Assembly: GCA_026398785.1 (NCBI GenBank) | Contig: JAPLSF010000044.1 | Location: 1 to 32,594, forward strand | Length of the DNA: 32,594 nucleotides | Reading direction: 5' to 3' | Origin: Pseudomonadota bacterium | GTDB lineage: Bacteria > Pseudomonadota > Gammaproteobacteria > Steroidobacterales > Steroidobacteraceae | In this document: piece by piece, positions 22,872 through 32,594 of the stretch | Layout: each line of letters begins with the position of its first letter | Position numbering within the stretch: the stretch's first letter is position 1 | Program-made: the position numbers and the translations under genes | Notes under the pieces: model-generated | What the model was told of the DNA's origin: nothing | Seen by the model: only the letters and a program-made list of their open reading frames with translations | Databases searched by the model: none

Positions 22872-25082
22872 ATGACCGGCCCGATCCTGGGCGTGGCGAT
22901 CGACGCCCCCCTGCGCCGGCTGTTCGACTACCGGGCGCCGCCGTCTGCCGACCCCGAAAAACTTCAACCGGGCCAACGGGTTTGGGTGCCGTTCGGGAGG
23001 CGCAAGGCGGTCGGCGTCATCGTCGAATTGCGCGAGCGATCCGACGTGCCCGAGGCCCGCCTGAAGAGCGCACTAACGCTCATCGACGATGAACCGGTGC
23101 TCGACGCGACGCTGCTCGACCTGCTGCGCTGGTCCGCGGAGTACTACCGGCACCCGCCCGGCGAGGTCATCGCGGCAGCGCTGCCCGTTGCCCTGCGCAA
23201 CGGCACGGACGCCTTGGCCACCGCCGAGCGCTGGACGCTCAGCGCCGCCGCCCGAACCGGTGAGGCCGAGCCCATCGGCACGCGCGCCACCAGACTGCGC
23301 GAGCTCGCCGACTATCTGGCAGCGCACGGCCCCGCCGGTGCGGCGGAACTCGGCGCGCTGTCGAATCGCTGGCGCGACCATGTGCGCGAACTCGAAAAGC
23401 GCGGCTGGGTGATCCGCGTGCGCGAAGACGTCGTCGCGACCGGCAACATGAAAGACACTGTCGCGCGCGAACTGGGGCCCGCACTGACGCCCGAGCAGGA
23501 CGCCGCTGTCAGCGCGATCGTCGCAGCACACGGGCGCTTTGCGCCGTTCGTGCTGCATGGCGTGACCGGCAGCGGCAAGACCGAGGTCTACCTGCGCGCA
23601 ATTGCCGACGTGGTTGCACGCGGCGAACAGGCGTTGGTGCTGGTGCCGGAAATCTCGCTGACTCCGCAACTCGTTGCGCGCTTCGCAGCACGGTTTCCGG
23701 GGCCGCTCGCGGTGCTGCATTCGGGGCTTACCGACACCGATCGCCTGCAGGCCTGGCGCGCAGCCCGTGCCGGTTCAGCGCCGGTGGTGATCGGTACCCG
23801 TTCAGCAGTGTTCGCGCCGCTCGCGCGCCCCGGGTTGATCGTGATCGACGAAGAGCATGACGCGTCGTACAAGCAGCAGGACGGCTTCCGTTATTCCGCG
23901 CGGGACCTGGCGCTGGCCCGGGCGCAGCGTCACGGCATTCCCATCGTGCTCGGCTCGGCGACGCCCTCACTGGAGAGCCTCGAGCGCATTCGGGCCGGGC
24001 GCGCGCAGCGCCTCGACCTGCCCAATCGCACGGCGGGCGCCAAGCCGCCGAGCCTGCACCTGATCGACCTGCGCGCTCATGCCGACACGCAGGGCTTTGC
24101 GACGCCAACGCTGCTGACAATCCGCCGCCACCTCGACGCGGGCGGCCAGGTGCTGATCTATCTGAACCGCCGCGGCTACGCACCGACGCTGTTCTGCCCC
24201 GGCTGCGGCTGGGTCGCACCGTGTCCACGCTGCGATGCGCGCCTCACCGTGCATCAGCGCGAGCGTTCGCTCGATTGCCACCACTGCGGCACGCATCGGC
24301 CGATCCCCGATGCGTGCCCCGATTGCGGCGAAGCAGTCAAGCCCGTGGGCCAGGGCACGGAGCGCATCGAAGAAACGCTGGCCGATTTCTTCCCCGAATT
24401 CGCGCTGGCCCGCATCGACCGCGATGCCGTGCGCAAACGCGGCTCGCTCGAGGAAACCATCGAGCGCGTTCACAGCGGCGCGGTGCGCCTGCTGGTCGGC
24501 ACGCAGATGCTGACCAAGGGCCATCACTTTCCGCTGGTCACGCTGGTGGTCGTGCTGAACGCGGACCAGGGTCTGTTCGGTACGGATTTCCGCGCGGCCG
24601 AACGACTCGCGCAAACGATCGTGCAGGTGTCGGGCCGTGCAGGACGCGCCGAGAAACCCGGCGAAGTGCTGATCCAGACGGAATACCCGGAGCACCCGTT
24701 GCTGCAACAACTGGTGCATGGCGGTTACGACGCGTTCGCTGCAGCCGCACTCGTCGAGCGCGAGCAGGCACACTGGCCTCCATTCGCCCGCGTCGTGGTA
24801 TTGCGTGCCGAAGCGCCCGGACGCGAAGCGCCGCTCGCATTCCTTGATCATGCCAAGGAACTGGTCGCGACGTGCGGCGTTACAGGCGTCGAGGTGCTCG
24901 GCCCGGCCGCTGCGCCAATGGAGCGCCGCGCCGGCCATTACCGCGCGCAGCTGATGCTGCATGCGGCGACGCATTCACCATTGCAGCGGCTGCTGGCACG
25001 TTGGGTACCGTTGCTCGAGGCAGCACCCGGCGCACGCAAGGTGCGCTGGGCGCTCGATGTCGATCCGCTGGAACTGTTCTAG
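22872..25082 (+). CDS. priA: Primosomal protein N' (replication restart helicase PriA)
   Basis: 736 residues, near the 732 of E. coli PriA. An N-terminal DNA-binding domain (about 1-105, ending [17 protein letters not shown]) is followed by a superfamily 2 helicase core: Walker [12 protein letters not shown] (about 230-240) and Walker [13 protein letters not shown] (about 324). The zinc-binding insert [13 protein letters not shown] ... CHHCG ... CPDCG (about 442-486) comes next, then the helicase C part with [11 protein letters not shown] and [15 protein letters not shown]. It reloads the replisome at stalled forks. ATG 22872 is chosen over GTG 22845 because it matches where the family begins. 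The gene lies 19 bases after a DnaA-box-like cluster and is followed by argS. Confidence 0.96.
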   Translation: MTGPILGVAIDAPLRRLFDYRAPPSADPEKLQPGQRVWVPFGRRKAVGVIVELRERSDVPEARLKSALTLIDDEPVLDATLLDLLRWSAEYYRHPPGEVIAAALPVALRNGTDALATAERWTLSAAARTGEAEPIGTRATRLRELADYLAAHGPAGAAELGALSNRWRDHVRELEKRGWVIRVREDVVATGNMKDTVARELGPALTPEQDAAVSAIVAAHGRFAPFVLHGVTGSGKTEVYLRAIADVVARGEQALVLVPEISLTPQLVARFAARFPGPLAVLHSGLTDTDRLQAWRAARAGSAPVVIGTRSAVFAPLARPGLIVIDEEHDASYKQQDGFRYSARDLALARAQRHGIPIVLGSATPSLESLERIRAGRAQRLDLPNRTAGAKPPSLHLIDLRAHADTQGFATPTLLTIRRHLDAGGQVLIYLNRRGYAPTLFCPGCGWVAPCPRCDARLTVHQRERSLDCHHCGTHRPIPDACPDCGEAVKPVGQGTERIEETLADFFPEFALARIDRDAVRKRGSLEETIERVHSGAVRLLVGTQMLTKGHHFPLVTLVVVLNADQGLFGTDFRAAERLAQTIVQVSGRAGRAEKPGEVLIQTEYPEHPLLQQLVHGGYDAFAAAALVEREQAHWPPFARVVVLRAEAPGREAPLAFLDHAKELVATCGVTGVEVLGPAAAPMERRAGHYRAQLMLHAATHSPLQRLLARWVPLLEAAPGARKVRWALDVDPLELF

Positions 25083-25167
25083 TGCAGCGTGCCGCGCAAG
25101 TTGCCCTCGCATCGGCCGCCGGAATTCCCTAGACTCTCGACAGCCTCCGCTCGTTGACGGCAACACC

Positions 25168-26922
25168 TTGAAATACCTGATAGAAAAGCTCGTGCAGGAC
25201 GCTCTGGGCGCCCTGCCGGAAGAACTGCGCCTGCCCGAGTCGGCCACCGGCAGCGTCGTCGAGCGCACGCGCGATTCGACGCACGGCGACTTCGCGACCA
25301 ACGTCGCACTGCAGCTCGCCAAGGCCGCGAAACGCAAGCCGCGCGACCTCGCGCAGGCGATCGTCGCAGCACTGCCGGCCAGTGAACTCGTGTCGCACGT
25401 CGAGATCGCGGGACCCGGCTTCGTCAACTTCTTTCTCGCACCCGCCGCCTACCAGGCTGAACTCACTCGAGTGATCGACGGTGGCCGCCGCTACGGTCGC
25501 ACTTCGATCGGCGCCGGCAAGAAAGTAATGGTGGAGTTCGTTTCCGCGAATCCGACGGGGCCGCTGCACGTCGGCCACGGCCGGCACGCGGCTTTCGGCG
25601 CGTCGCTCGCCAACCTGCTCGACGCTGCCGGCTTCGACGTGTTCCGCGAGTACTACATCAACGACGCCGGACGGCAGATGGAAATCCTCGCCGCTAGCGT
25701 GTGGCTGCGGTATCTGGAGAGCTTCGGCGAGCAGTTCCCCTTCCCGTCCAATGGCTATCGCGGCGATTACATCCGCCCGATTTCCAACAAGCTCGTCGAA
25801 CGCGCCGGGCGCTCGCTGCACAAGCCGGCTGCCGTCGTGTTCGCGGATCTGCCGCCCGATGCGCCCGCAGGCGACAAGGACACGTACATCGATGCCGTGA
25901 TCGAGCGCGCGAAGTCGCTGCTCGGCGCAGCAGGCTTCCGCCAGGCGTTCGATCTCGCGCTCACCGACATCCTCGCGGACATCCGCGACGATCTCGAGGA
26001 ATTCGGCGTCCGCTACGACAGCTGGTTCAGCGAGCGCAGCCTCGAAGACGGCGGTGCCATCGACCACGCGCTCGACCTGCTGCGCCAGAACGGCGTCGTC
26101 TACGAGAAGGACGGCGCGGAGTGGTTTCGCGCCACCGACTTCGGCGACGAGAAGGACCGCGTCGTCGTGCGTGAGAACGGCATCAAGACGTACTTCGCGT
26201 CCGACATCGCCTACCACCTGAACAAGCGCGAGCGCGGCTTCGAGCAACTGGTCGACGTGCTCGGCTCCGATCATCACGGCTACATCGCGCGCGTCCGCGC
26301 CGGCCTGGTCGCGATGGGCCAGCCGGGCGACTGCCTCGACGTGCGGCTGATGCAGTTCGTCACGCTGTACCGCGGCGGCGAGAAGGTGCAGATGTCGACT
26401 CGGTCCGGCGAATTCATCACGCTGCGCACCCTGCGCGGCGAGGTGGGCAACGACGCTGCGCGGTTTTTCTACGTGTTGCGCAGCAACGAGCAGCACCTCG
26501 ACTTCGACCTGCAGCTCGCGACCTCGCGCTCGAACGAGAATCCCGTCTACTACATCCAGTATGCGCACGCGCGCGTTTGCAGCGTGCTGCGGCAGATGCG
26601 TGAGAAAGGCTTCGAGCATGACGAGGCGCGAGGGCGCGCGAGCCTGGATCGCCTCGTCGAGCCGCACGAGCAGGCGCTGCTCGCGACGATGAGCCGCTAT
26701 CCAGAGGTCATCGAGCTGGCTGCGTTGCAACGCGCGCCGCATGCACTGGTGCATTACCTGCGCGAACTGGCGACCGACTTCCATGCCTACTACAACGCGC
26801 ACCAGTTCCTCGTGGACGACGCAGCCCTGCGCGACGCTCGCATCACGCTGATCCGGGGCACGCGGCAGATCGTCTGCAACGGCCTCTGCCTGCTCGGTGT
26901 GTCGGCGCCGGAGGCCATGTAA
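25168..26922 (+). CDS. argS: Arginyl-tRNA synthetase
   Basis: 584 residues, a class I synthetase charging tRNA-Arg. The HIGH-type motif is [17 protein letters not shown] (His-Val-Gly-His around 134-137). The KMSKS counterpart is [13 protein letters not shown] (around 405-417). The N-terminal additional domain [19 protein letters not shown] and the C-terminal anticodon-binding helices ([25 protein letters not shown]) are also present. The start is taken as TTG 25168 because homologues begin with a KxxIxxLVQxAL-like helix just there; GTG 25192 is the alternative. It follows priA by 85 bases. Its TAA shares one base with the ATG of the SPOR gene. Confidence 0.95.
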   Translation: MKYLIEKLVQDALGALPEELRLPESATGSVVERTRDSTHGDFATNVALQLAKAAKRKPRDLAQAIVAALPASELVSHVEIAGPGFVNFFLAPAAYQAELTRVIDGGRRYGRTSIGAGKKVMVEFVSANPTGPLHVGHGRHAAFGASLANLLDAAGFDVFREYYINDAGRQMEILAASVWLRYLESFGEQFPFPSNGYRGDYIRPISNKLVERAGRSLHKPAAVVFADLPPDAPAGDKDTYIDAVIERAKSLLGAAGFRQAFDLALTDILADIRDDLEEFGVRYDSWFSERSLEDGGAIDHALDLLRQNGVVYEKDGAEWFRATDFGDEKDRVVVRENGIKTYFASDIAYHLNKRERGFEQLVDVLGSDHHGYIARVRAGLVAMGQPGDCLDVRLMQFVTLYRGGEKVQMSTRSGEFITLRTLRGEVGNDAARFFYVLRSNEQHLDFDLQLATSRSNENPVYYIQYAHARVCSVLRQMREKGFEHDEARGRASLDRLVEPHEQALLATMSRYPEVIELAALQRAPHALVHYLRELATDFHAYYNAHQFLVDDAALRDARITLIRGTRQIVCNGLCLLGVSAPEAM

Positions 26923-27533
26923 TGGCCCAGTCCCGGGGCGGTGGCCGCACGCTCAATCGCGATTACAAGGATGTCCGGCGACACGCGCCGGGGCAGCCGT
27001 TCGGCGGCTGGGCAGGATTCGCCGCGGGCCTCGGTGTGGGCCTTGCTGTCGCGCTCGGAGTGCATCTCTACGACCGCAACCAGGTGCCCGTCCCGAGCGA
27101 ACCCGTTCCGGCCCCAGCCCAGTCACCGGCGTCCGCGTCGGCGTCGGACGATGGTGCGGTGACCGCCGCGGACCCGACAGCCGAACCTGAACTCGACTTC
27201 TACGACATGCTGCCGAAGCAGGAAGTGGAGGTGCCGGGCAGATCCGGCAAGGCTGCTGCGTCGGCCGCGAAGACCCCCCTGCCGACCGGCGGCGCGGTCC
27301 TGCAGGCCGGTTCCTTCAAGCAGTCCACGGAAGCCGAGAAGATGCAGGCGCAACTCGCGCTTGTGGGAATCTCGGCGAAGATCCAGCGGGCCTCGGTGGA
27401 CGACGAAACCTGGTACCGCGTGCGCATCGGCCCGATTGCCACGGTGGAGGAACTGCGCGTGGTCCAGTCGAAGCTGCGCGAGGCTGAGATTTCCGCCACT
27501 GCGGTTACGCCCGACGAGTCCCAGCTGCCCTGA
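26922..27533 (+). CDS. SPOR-domain cell-division-type protein (FtsN-like)
   Basis: 203 residues with bitopic FtsN-like architecture. A short, basic cytoplasmic N-terminus (RTLNRDYKDVRRHAPG) leads to a membrane helix (about 29-48, WAGFAAGLGVGLAVALGVHL). A Pro/Ala/Ser-rich periplasmic linker contains LDFYDMLPKQEVEVP, and the protein ends in a C-terminal SPOR domain (about 123-198: VLQAGSFKQSTEAEKMQAQL, WYRVRIGPIATVEELRVVQ). SPOR domains bind denuded peptidoglycan at the septum. The argS-SPOR order matches many gammaproteobacteria. The ATG overlaps the argS stop. Function in division is inferred from architecture. Confidence 0.9.
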   Translation: MAQSRGGGRTLNRDYKDVRRHAPGQPFGGWAGFAAGLGVGLAVALGVHLYDRNQVPVPSEPVPAPAQSPASASASDDGAVTAADPTAEPELDFYDMLPKQEVEVPGRSGKAAASAAKTPLPTGGAVLQAGSFKQSTEAEKMQAQLALVGISAKIQRASVDDETWYRVRIGPIATVEELRVVQSKLREAEISATAVTPDESQLP

Positions 27534-27561
27534 CGCGCGGGTCTTGTCCGAGTCCCGCGCG
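27534..27561 (+). terminator. GC-rich hairpin just after the SPOR gene
   Basis: CGCGCGGG / CCCGCGCG (8 bp) around a 12-nt loop starts at the base after the stop codon. There is no T-tract, so it is a possible Rho-assisted end or an mRNA 3' stabiliser. Confidence 0.4.
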
Positions 27562-27583
27562 ATCCGCCCTGGGTCTGGCGAGC

Positions 27584-27673
27584 GGGAGCCTGCAGCCGGA
27601 CCGCATTACGCATCCCTGCTTCCAGCTTCATGGCGGCGCTGTCCCTGCTGCAGCCCGCCCGGTGCAGGCTCCC
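27584..27673. repeat. Long inverted repeat between convergent genes
   Basis: GGGAGCCTGCAGCCGG (27584-27599) is inverted as CCGGTGCAGGCTCCC (27659-27673), differing by one deleted base, and encloses about 59 bases. It lies in the 195-base gap between the SPOR gene and comM. It may act as a bidirectional transcript end or be a REP-type relic. No ORF was found in it. Confidence 0.55.
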
Positions 27674-27728
27674 TGCGTGAATCTTCCACCGACGGGCCTG
27701 GCCGGGACGCGTCGATTAAGTCAGACGA

Positions 27729-29270
27729 TCAGTCAGAAACTGAACCTCCCTGCCCGGAGGCGTCGATCCGGCGATCGAGCTGACGCAGCGTGATCGCTTC
27801 CGCGACGTGCCCGGCGCCTACGCCGGGGCTGCCGGCGAGGTCGGCGATGGTGCGGGCGACGCGCAACACCCGGTGGTACGCGCGAGCCGACAGCCCGAGC
27901 TGACGCATTGCGCGCGCCAGCAGTTCGAGCGCCCCGGGTTCAGCGTGACACTGGACGGCAAGGTCATTGCCTTCGAGCCGGGCGTTGGTGCGCGCTTGCC
28001 GGCGTCGCTGCAGCAGACGCGCCGCGGCGACCCTGGCCGCGACAGCGGCCGAACACTCGGGGAGCGCAATCGCAGCGATCTCCTCCAGCGCAACCCGCCC
28101 CACTTCCACGTGCAGGTCGATACGGTCGAGCAACGGACCAGAGATGCGGCTGCGGTAGGCGGCAATACGCTCGGGTGGACAGCGGCACTGCCCACGCGAG
28201 TCGCCGAAGTGACCGCAAGGACATGGATTCATCGCGGCCACCAGCTGGAACCGCGCCGGGTATTCCGCTTGCCGCGCCGCTCGCGACAGCACGATGTGGC
28301 CGCTCTCCAGCGGTTCGCGCAATACCTCGAGCACGGTGCGGTCGAACTCCGGCAGCTCGTCCAGGAAGAGCACGCCATTGTGCGCGAGTGAAATCTCACC
28401 CGGTCGCGGGCGCCCGCCGCCCCCGACCAGTGCGACGGCCGACGCCGTGTGATGTGGCGCGCGAAACGGTCGCCGCCGCCAGCCCTCGAGCAGAAAGCCG
28501 TGCAGCGACAAGGAGCGGATCGCCGCCGACTCGATGGCTTCGTCCTCGTCGAGTTCCGGGAGCAGTCCAGGCAGCCGCTGCGCCAGCATGCTTTTGCCGC
28601 TGCCCGGAGGACCGATCAGCAGCAGGCTGTGTTCGCCGGCGGCCGCAATCTCGAGGGCACGACGCGCTCCCGCCTGCCCGCGCACATCGACGAGATCGGG
28701 ACCGCGCGGGTCTGCGCCGAGTGCGGGTGAGACGACCGCGGCTTCGAGCGCCAGCGCCTGCTGTCCCGCCGCGTGCCGGCAAACATCCCGCAGATGCGGG
28801 GCAACGAACACTCGGGTGCCTTTCGCGAGTGCCGCTTCGCGTCCATTGGCCAGCGGCACGATCAGGTCGTGACCGACCCGCGCGGCCTGCAGCGCACTGG
28901 GCAGCAAGCCACGCGTGCCGTGCAGTTCGCCGCCGAGCGACAATTCGCCATAGAGTTCGACGCCCGCGAATGGCCCCGCCGGCATTTGCTCCGACGCCAC
29001 GAGAATGCCCACCGCGATGGCCAGGTCGAACCGGCCTCCTTCCTTGGGCAGGTCGGCCGGCGCAAGGTTGACCGTGACGCGACCCGCCGGAAAATCGTAG
29101 CCGCAATTGGCGAGCGCAGCACGCACCCGGTCCTTGCTCTCCTTGACCGCGGTTTCGAGCAACCCGACCACCGAGAAGGATGGCAGGCCCGCCCCGACGT
29201 CGACTTCGACCCGCACCAGCGGCGCCTCGAGACCCTGCGGCGTGCGACTGAAAAGCGTGGCGAGCGTCAT
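27729..29270 (-). CDS. comM: YifB/ComM-type Mg chelatase-like AAA+ ATPase
   Basis: 513 residues from the ATG at 29270. The N-terminal Lon-protease-like domain (about 1-165) opens MTLATLFSRTPQGLEAPLV and has VVGLLETAVKESKDRVRAAL. The AAA+ module carries Walker A LLIGPPGSGKSMLAQRLPG (about 217-235) and Walker B VLFLDELPEFDR (about 297-308). A Cys-rich NPCPCGHFGDSRGQCRCPP segment and SGPLLDRIDLHVEV follow, then a C-terminal Mg-chelatase domain (ARAYHRVLRVARTIADLAG). ComM is a hexameric helicase that aids branch migration in natural transformation and recombination. It is a single gene, divergent from cysB. Confidence 0.95.
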   Translation of the reverse strand: MTLATLFSRTPQGLEAPLVRVEVDVGAGLPSFSVVGLLETAVKESKDRVRAALANCGYDFPAGRVTVNLAPADLPKEGGRFDLAIAVGILVASEQMPAGPFAGVELYGELSLGGELHGTRGLLPSALQAARVGHDLIVPLANGREAALAKGTRVFVAPHLRDVCRHAAGQQALALEAAVVSPALGADPRGPDLVDVRGQAGARRALEIAAAGEHSLLLIGPPGSGKSMLAQRLPGLLPELDEDEAIESAAIRSLSLHGFLLEGWRRRPFRAPHHTASAVALVGGGGRPRPGEISLAHNGVLFLDELPEFDRTVLEVLREPLESGHIVLSRAARQAEYPARFQLVAAMNPCPCGHFGDSRGQCRCPPERIAAYRSRISGPLLDRIDLHVEVGRVALEEIAAIALPECSAAVAARVAAARLLQRRRQARTNARLEGNDLAVQCHAEPGALELLARAMRQLGLSARAYHRVLRVARTIADLAGSPGVGAGHVAEAITLRQLDRRIDASGQGGSVSD

Positions 29271-29365
29271 GACGGATCCGCTGGCAAGGAATGGTGCTTT
29301 CGATATGCCGCGACGGCATGGGACGCTCAAGCGGCGAATCGTTCGCTTTCGCTTAGAATGCCGGC

Positions 29366-30343
29366 ATGAAACTGCACCAGTTACGCTATCTCGCCGCGGT
29401 GGCCCAGACCGGGCTCAATATCACGGCCGCTGCCGAGAAACTGCATACGTCGCAGCCGGGCGTAAGCAAGCAGATCAAGCTGCTCGAGGACGAACTCGGC
29501 TTCCAGATCTTCGTGCGCGACGGCCGGAACCTGACACGCGTCACGCCGGCAGGGCAGCAGGTCATCGATCGCGCGGTAAAGATCCTGCGCGAGGTGCAGA
29601 ACATCAAGCGCCTTTCGGACGACCTGAAGGACGAGGAGCGCGGTTCGCTCTCGATCGCGACCACGCACACGCAGGCGCGCTACGTGTTGCCCGAGGTCAT
29701 CAAGCAGTTCCGCGAGCGGTATCCGGAGGTGCGCCTGCATCTGCACCAGGGGACGTCGGAGCAGATCGCGGAGATGGCAGCACTCGATCGCATCGATTTC
29801 GCCATCGCTACCGGTTCGGAATCGCTCTTTGACGGCTACACACTGCTGCCGTGCTACCGCTGGCACCGACACGTGGTCGTGCCGCGCAATCACCCGCTCG
29901 CGCGCTTGAAGAAAGGCCTCACGCTGAAGCAGCTGGCGTCGTATCCCATCGTGACGTACGTCTTCAGCTTCACCGGTCCGTCGTCGCTGCACGGCATTTT
30001 TGCGAAAGAAGGCCTGGTGCCGAACGTCGTGCTGACGGCGCGCGATGCCGACGTGATCAAGACCTACGTACGCCTCGGCCTCGGCGTAGGCATCGTCGCC
30101 AGCATGGCAGTGGAACAGAAGGACGACGCAGACCTGGTGCACATCGACGCGTCCGACCTGTTTCCTGCGCACACGACGTGGATCGGTTTCCGGCGCGGCG
30201 GCCTGCTGCGGAAGTACCAGCTCGATTTCATCCAGCTGTTCGCGCCGCACCTCACTCGCCGCCTGATCGAAAGGGCGGCGAGCGCATCGACCCAGGCAGA
30301 CGTGGCGCAACTCATGGCCGGGATCGAGGTGCCACTGCGCTGA
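29366..30343 (+). CDS. cysB: LysR-type regulator CysB
   Basis: 325 residues against 324 in E. coli CysB, with the family's fixed opening MKLHQLRYLAAVAQTGLNIT and the HTH segment SQPGVSKQIKLLEDELGFQI. The effector domain shows TTHTQARYVLPEVIKQF, HQGTSEQIAEMA, DFAIATGSESLFDGYTLLPC and FSFTGPSSLHGIF, typical of CysB/Cbl. It activates sulfate uptake and cysteine synthesis genes in response to N-acetylserine and sulfide. The porin and sulfate-binding protein genes directly downstream are plausible targets. The 172-base gap to the porin gene holds possible regulatory sites. Confidence 0.94.
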   Translation: MKLHQLRYLAAVAQTGLNITAAAEKLHTSQPGVSKQIKLLEDELGFQIFVRDGRNLTRVTPAGQQVIDRAVKILREVQNIKRLSDDLKDEERGSLSIATTHTQARYVLPEVIKQFRERYPEVRLHLHQGTSEQIAEMAALDRIDFAIATGSESLFDGYTLLPCYRWHRHVVVPRNHPLARLKKGLTLKQLASYPIVTYVFSFTGPSSLHGIFAKEGLVPNVVLTARDADVIKTYVRLGLGVGIVASMAVEQKDDADLVHIDASDLFPAHTTWIGFRRGGLLRKYQLDFIQLFAPHLTRRLIERAASASTQADVAQLMAGIEVPLR

Positions 30344-30402
30344 GCCGGGTTGCCCCGCAGCGATGCCGGCGGGGTTGTCGCGCATTCGCCGCACCTGCGC
30401 TA

Positions 30403-30428
30403 TTGCGACAGCGCTCACAGTTTTGCGA
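30403..30428. promoter_or_regulatory. Direct repeats upstream of the porin gene
   Basis: TTGCGA occurs at 30403-30408 and 30423-30428, exactly 20 bases apart and so on the same helix face, each followed by a TCAC. They lie 28-53 bases before the candidate -35 of the porin promoter, a usual place for a LysR-type activator such as CysB. Weak evidence. Confidence 0.3.
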
Positions 30429-30442
30429 TGTCACCGTTTCCT

Positions 30443-30484
30443 AACCGGCCGGCGACTGACCCCGTAACCGCCGGTTCTTAGTAT
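30443..30484 (+). promoter_or_regulatory. Candidate promoter with overlapping palindrome for the porin gene
   Basis: CTGACC (30456-30461) and TAGTAT (30479-30484), 17 bases apart, form a fair sigma-70 promoter with a start near 30491. The inverted repeat AACCGGC (30443-30449) / GCCGGTT (30470-30476) straddles the -35 box and may be an operator. GGAG at 30504-30507 serves the ATG at 30516. Confidence 0.4.
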
Positions 30485-30515
30485 CTCGCTCGACCCTTTT
30501 CATGGAGAGCGAGTG

Positions 30516-31919
30516 ATGCAACCCGTAAGTTCGACAAGCCGGTTCCTGGCGGCGGCAATCGCCGCAGCGTTGCTGCCGGCCGTCGTCCAGGCCGACCCGA
30601 CCAGCGATGAGCTGCTGCAGAAGATTGAGGAACTGAGCCAGAAGGTGCTCGTGCTCGAGCGCAAGCTTGAGGTGCAGGACGAGGCCGCCAGGACGGCGGT
30701 GGCGTCCACGCCGGTGGTGAAGGCGAGCCCGCGCGGCTTCAGCCTGGCCTCTGCCGACAACAAGAACCAGCTCAAGCTGCGCGGCACCGTGCACATCGAC
30801 GGTCGCTTCTTCGAGAACGAAGACCCCGAGGGCCTCAAGGACTCCTGGCAATCGACGCGCGTGCGGCCGATCGTCGAGGGCACGCTGGGCGGCATCTACG
30901 ATTTCAAGATCATGCCGGACTTCGGCCAGGGCCGCACCGTCATCCAGGACGCCTACGTCACCGCCCGCTTCAAGCCTGAGTTCCAGGTCACGGCCGGCAA
31001 GTTCAAGTCACCGGTCGGCCTCGAGCGCCTGCAGTCCGCGAACGACATCCGCATGGTCGCGCGCGGTTTCCCGACCCAGCTCGCGCCCAACCGTGACCTC
31101 GGGCTGCAGGTGGCCGGCGGTCTCTGGGGTGATCGGCTGAATTACCAGGTCGCCTACCTGAACGGCTCGAACGACGGCGGCAGCAGCGAGACATTCGCTG
31201 ACGTGGACTTGAACGACGACAAGGAGTACGCGGCGCGCGTCTTCGCGCACCCGTTCGGCGAAAGCGAAAGCTTCGCGCTGCGCGGACTCGGCGTCGGCAT
31301 CGCCGGCACCTACACGTCGCAGACAGGCACGACCGCGCAGCCGCTGCTACCGGTCTTCCGCACGCCGGCACAGTCGACGTTCTTCCGCTACCGCACGGGC
31401 ACTACCCCGACGCTCGCCGACGGCGAACGCACGCGACTTGCGCCGCAGCTGTATTACTACGTCGGCCGCTTCGGACTGCTCGGCGAATACACGACGGTGT
31501 CGCAGGAGGTCTCGAGGACCACGACCGCCGGGCGACGCGACGGCACGCTGGATACTTCGGCCTGGCAGGTCCAGGCCTCCTGGTTCCTGACAGGTGAAGA
31601 GGAGAGCTTCCGTGGCTTCAAGCCCAACAACGTCTTCTCCCTGGCCGACAATACCTGGGGCGCCTTCGAACTGGTCGCGCGCTACCAGGAGATCGATCCC
31701 GACGACGATGCCTTCGTGGGCGGTGCGGCCTCTTTCGCGGATCCAGTCAACGCTGCCCGCGAGGCCACTGCATACGGCGTGGGCCTCAACTGGTACCTTA
31801 ACGAAAACCTGAAGTGGGTCCTGAACTACGACCACACGAGCTTCGACGGTGGCGCCCCGGGTGGTGCGGACCGCGAGGACGAGGACGTGTTCCTGACCCG
31901 TTTCGCGCTCGGATTCTGA
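30516..31919 (+). CDS. Outer-membrane porin, phosphate-selective O/P (OprP/OprO) type
   Basis: 467 residues from the ATG at 30516; a GTG at 30513 is adjacent. A signal peptide (core [17 protein letters not shown], cleaved before DPTSDE) is followed by a short coiled-coil ([20 protein letters not shown]) that is typical of trimeric OprP-type porins. A beta-barrel follows: [51 protein letters not shown], and a final strand FLTRFALGF ending in Phe. The family transports phosphate or other anions. Placed between cysB and a sulfate-binding protein gene, sulfate or organosulfur anions are a reasonable guess. Confidence 0.9.
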   Translation: MQPVSSTSRFLAAAIAAALLPAVVQADPTSDELLQKIEELSQKVLVLERKLEVQDEAARTAVASTPVVKASPRGFSLASADNKNQLKLRGTVHIDGRFFENEDPEGLKDSWQSTRVRPIVEGTLGGIYDFKIMPDFGQGRTVIQDAYVTARFKPEFQVTAGKFKSPVGLERLQSANDIRMVARGFPTQLAPNRDLGLQVAGGLWGDRLNYQVAYLNGSNDGGSSETFADVDLNDDKEYAARVFAHPFGESESFALRGLGVGIAGTYTSQTGTTAQPLLPVFRTPAQSTFFRYRTGTTPTLADGERTRLAPQLYYYVGRFGLLGEYTTVSQEVSRTTTAGRRDGTLDTSAWQVQASWFLTGEEESFRGFKPNNVFSLADNTWGAFELVARYQEIDPDDDAFVGGAASFADPVNAAREATAYGVGLNWYLNENLKWVLNYDHTSFDGGAPGGADREDEDVFLTRFALGF

Positions 31920-31933
31920 ACGGAGAACGGAAC

Positions 31934-32594
31934 ATGTCGACCCATCGAATCATGAAGGTGCTCGCGGCCCCCGTCATGCTGGCGGCGATGCTGCTGACCG
32001 GTCCCGCCCTGCACGCGGAAACGAAGACCCTGCTCAACGTGTCCTACGACCCGACGCGTGAACTGTACGACGACTACAACAAGGCGTTCACACAGTACTG
32101 GAAGAAGAAGTCCGGCAAGGACATCAGCATCCGCCAGTCACACGGCGGCTCGGGCAAGCAGGCGCGTACCGTCATCGACGGCCTGCCTGCGGACGTCGTC
32201 ACGCTGGCACTCGCCTACGACATCGACGCGCTCGCGACACAGGGCAAGTTGCTGCCCGCCAACTGGCAGACTCGACTGCCAAACAACAGCTCGCCCTACA
32301 CCTCGACGATCGTGTTCCTGGTACGCAAGGGCAACCCCAAGAAGATCAAGGACTGGGGCGATCTCGCTCGTCCGGGCATCTCCGTGATCACTCCAAACCC
32401 GAAGACGTCGGGTGGGGCACGCTGGAACTACCTGGCGGCGTGGGCCTGGGCCCTGAAGCAACCGGGCGGCAGCGCGGCCACTGCTGAGGAGTATCTCGGC
32501 AAGCTGTTCAAGAACGTGCCGGTGCTCGACACGGGCGCGCGCGGCTCGCTCACGACGTTCGCACAGCGCGGCATCGGCGACGTGATGATTTCGT
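31934..32594 (+). CDS. sbp: Sulfate ABC transporter substrate-binding protein (partial, runs off the window)
   Basis: The first 220 codons are present and the frame stays open to the window end. A signal peptide (about 1-28, core [20 protein letters not shown]) precedes the mature start [20 protein letters not shown]. Sulfate/thiosulfate-binding blocks follow: [65 protein letters not shown] and [13 protein letters not shown]. It has GGAG nearby (31922-31925) and starts 14 bases after the porin stop, so the two are co-transcribed. It captures sulfate or thiosulfate for the CysTWA importer, whose genes would be expected next. Confidence 0.93.
   Translation, partial: MSTHRIMKVLAAPVMLAAMLLTGPALHAETKTLLNVSYDPTRELYDDYNKAFTQYWKKKSGKDISIRQSHGGSGKQARTVIDGLPADVVTLALAYDIDALATQGKLLPANWQTRLPNNSSPYTSTIVFLVRKGNPKKIKDWGDLARPGISVITPNPKTSGGARWNYLAAWAWALKQPGGSAATAEEYLGKLFKNVPVLDTGARGSLTTFAQRGIGDVMIS

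Overview
The window is a high-GC, densely coding chromosomal segment of a Gammaproteobacterium. The gene types and one conserved linkage (priA-argS-SPOR protein) fit the class. The G/C-rich codon use and the ECF sigma/DUF3619-like/DUF3106 cluster would suit a Xanthomonadales, Nevskiales or Steroidobacterales relative, but I cannot fix the genus. No tRNA, rRNA, CRISPR array, prophage or full insertion sequence was seen.

Layout. 0-3.2 kb: the tail of a GabD-like succinate-semialdehyde dehydrogenase, a Bcr/CflA-type MFS exporter, ferrochelatase and a double VOC-domain protein. 3.2-5.1 kb: two YceI-family proteins, one a lipoprotein, around a cytochrome b561. 5.2-10.7 kb: a complete ydcSTUV-patD operon for putrescine uptake and 4-aminobutyraldehyde oxidation, followed by a structured stretch with a 31-codon ORF and a strong terminator. 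10.97-14.0 kb (minus): fructosamine kinase, 5'-3' exonuclease and a TPR/aspartyl hydroxylase in one operon. 14.0-15.7 kb: a GNAT acetyltransferase and a LysR regulator behind a textbook sigma-54 promoter sequence.

15.7-16.5 kb is the most unusual part. It holds a probable unannotated small RNA in which two hairpins display the same 13-nt C-rich loop, followed by a purine-rich GGA tract and an intrinsic terminator. Next to it lies a cluster of long perfect hairpins built around a repeated 20-nt core. 16.5-20.3 kb: an HNH endonuclease (minus) and pntA-pntB transhydrogenase. 20.37-20.58 kb: a MITE-like element of about 220 bp with 36-bp terminal inverted repeats. 20.6-22.5 kb (minus): an ECF sigma factor, a membrane protein that may be its anti-sigma factor, a small secreted protein and a DUF3106 protein carrying eight TPEQ/PPEQ-type motifs.

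22.5-27.5 kb: three DnaA-box-like 9-mers in front of priA, then argS and an FtsN-like SPOR protein. 27.7-32.6 kb: comM (minus), cysB, a phosphate-selective-type porin and the start of a sulfate-binding protein gene, which together look like a sulfur-assimilation block.

Functionally, YdcSTUV, PatD and the GabD-like enzyme cover putrescine import, 4-aminobutyraldehyde to GABA, and succinate semialdehyde to succinate. The two aminotransferases needed in between are not in the window. All functional calls rest on reading protein motifs and recalled family sequences; no database search was run.
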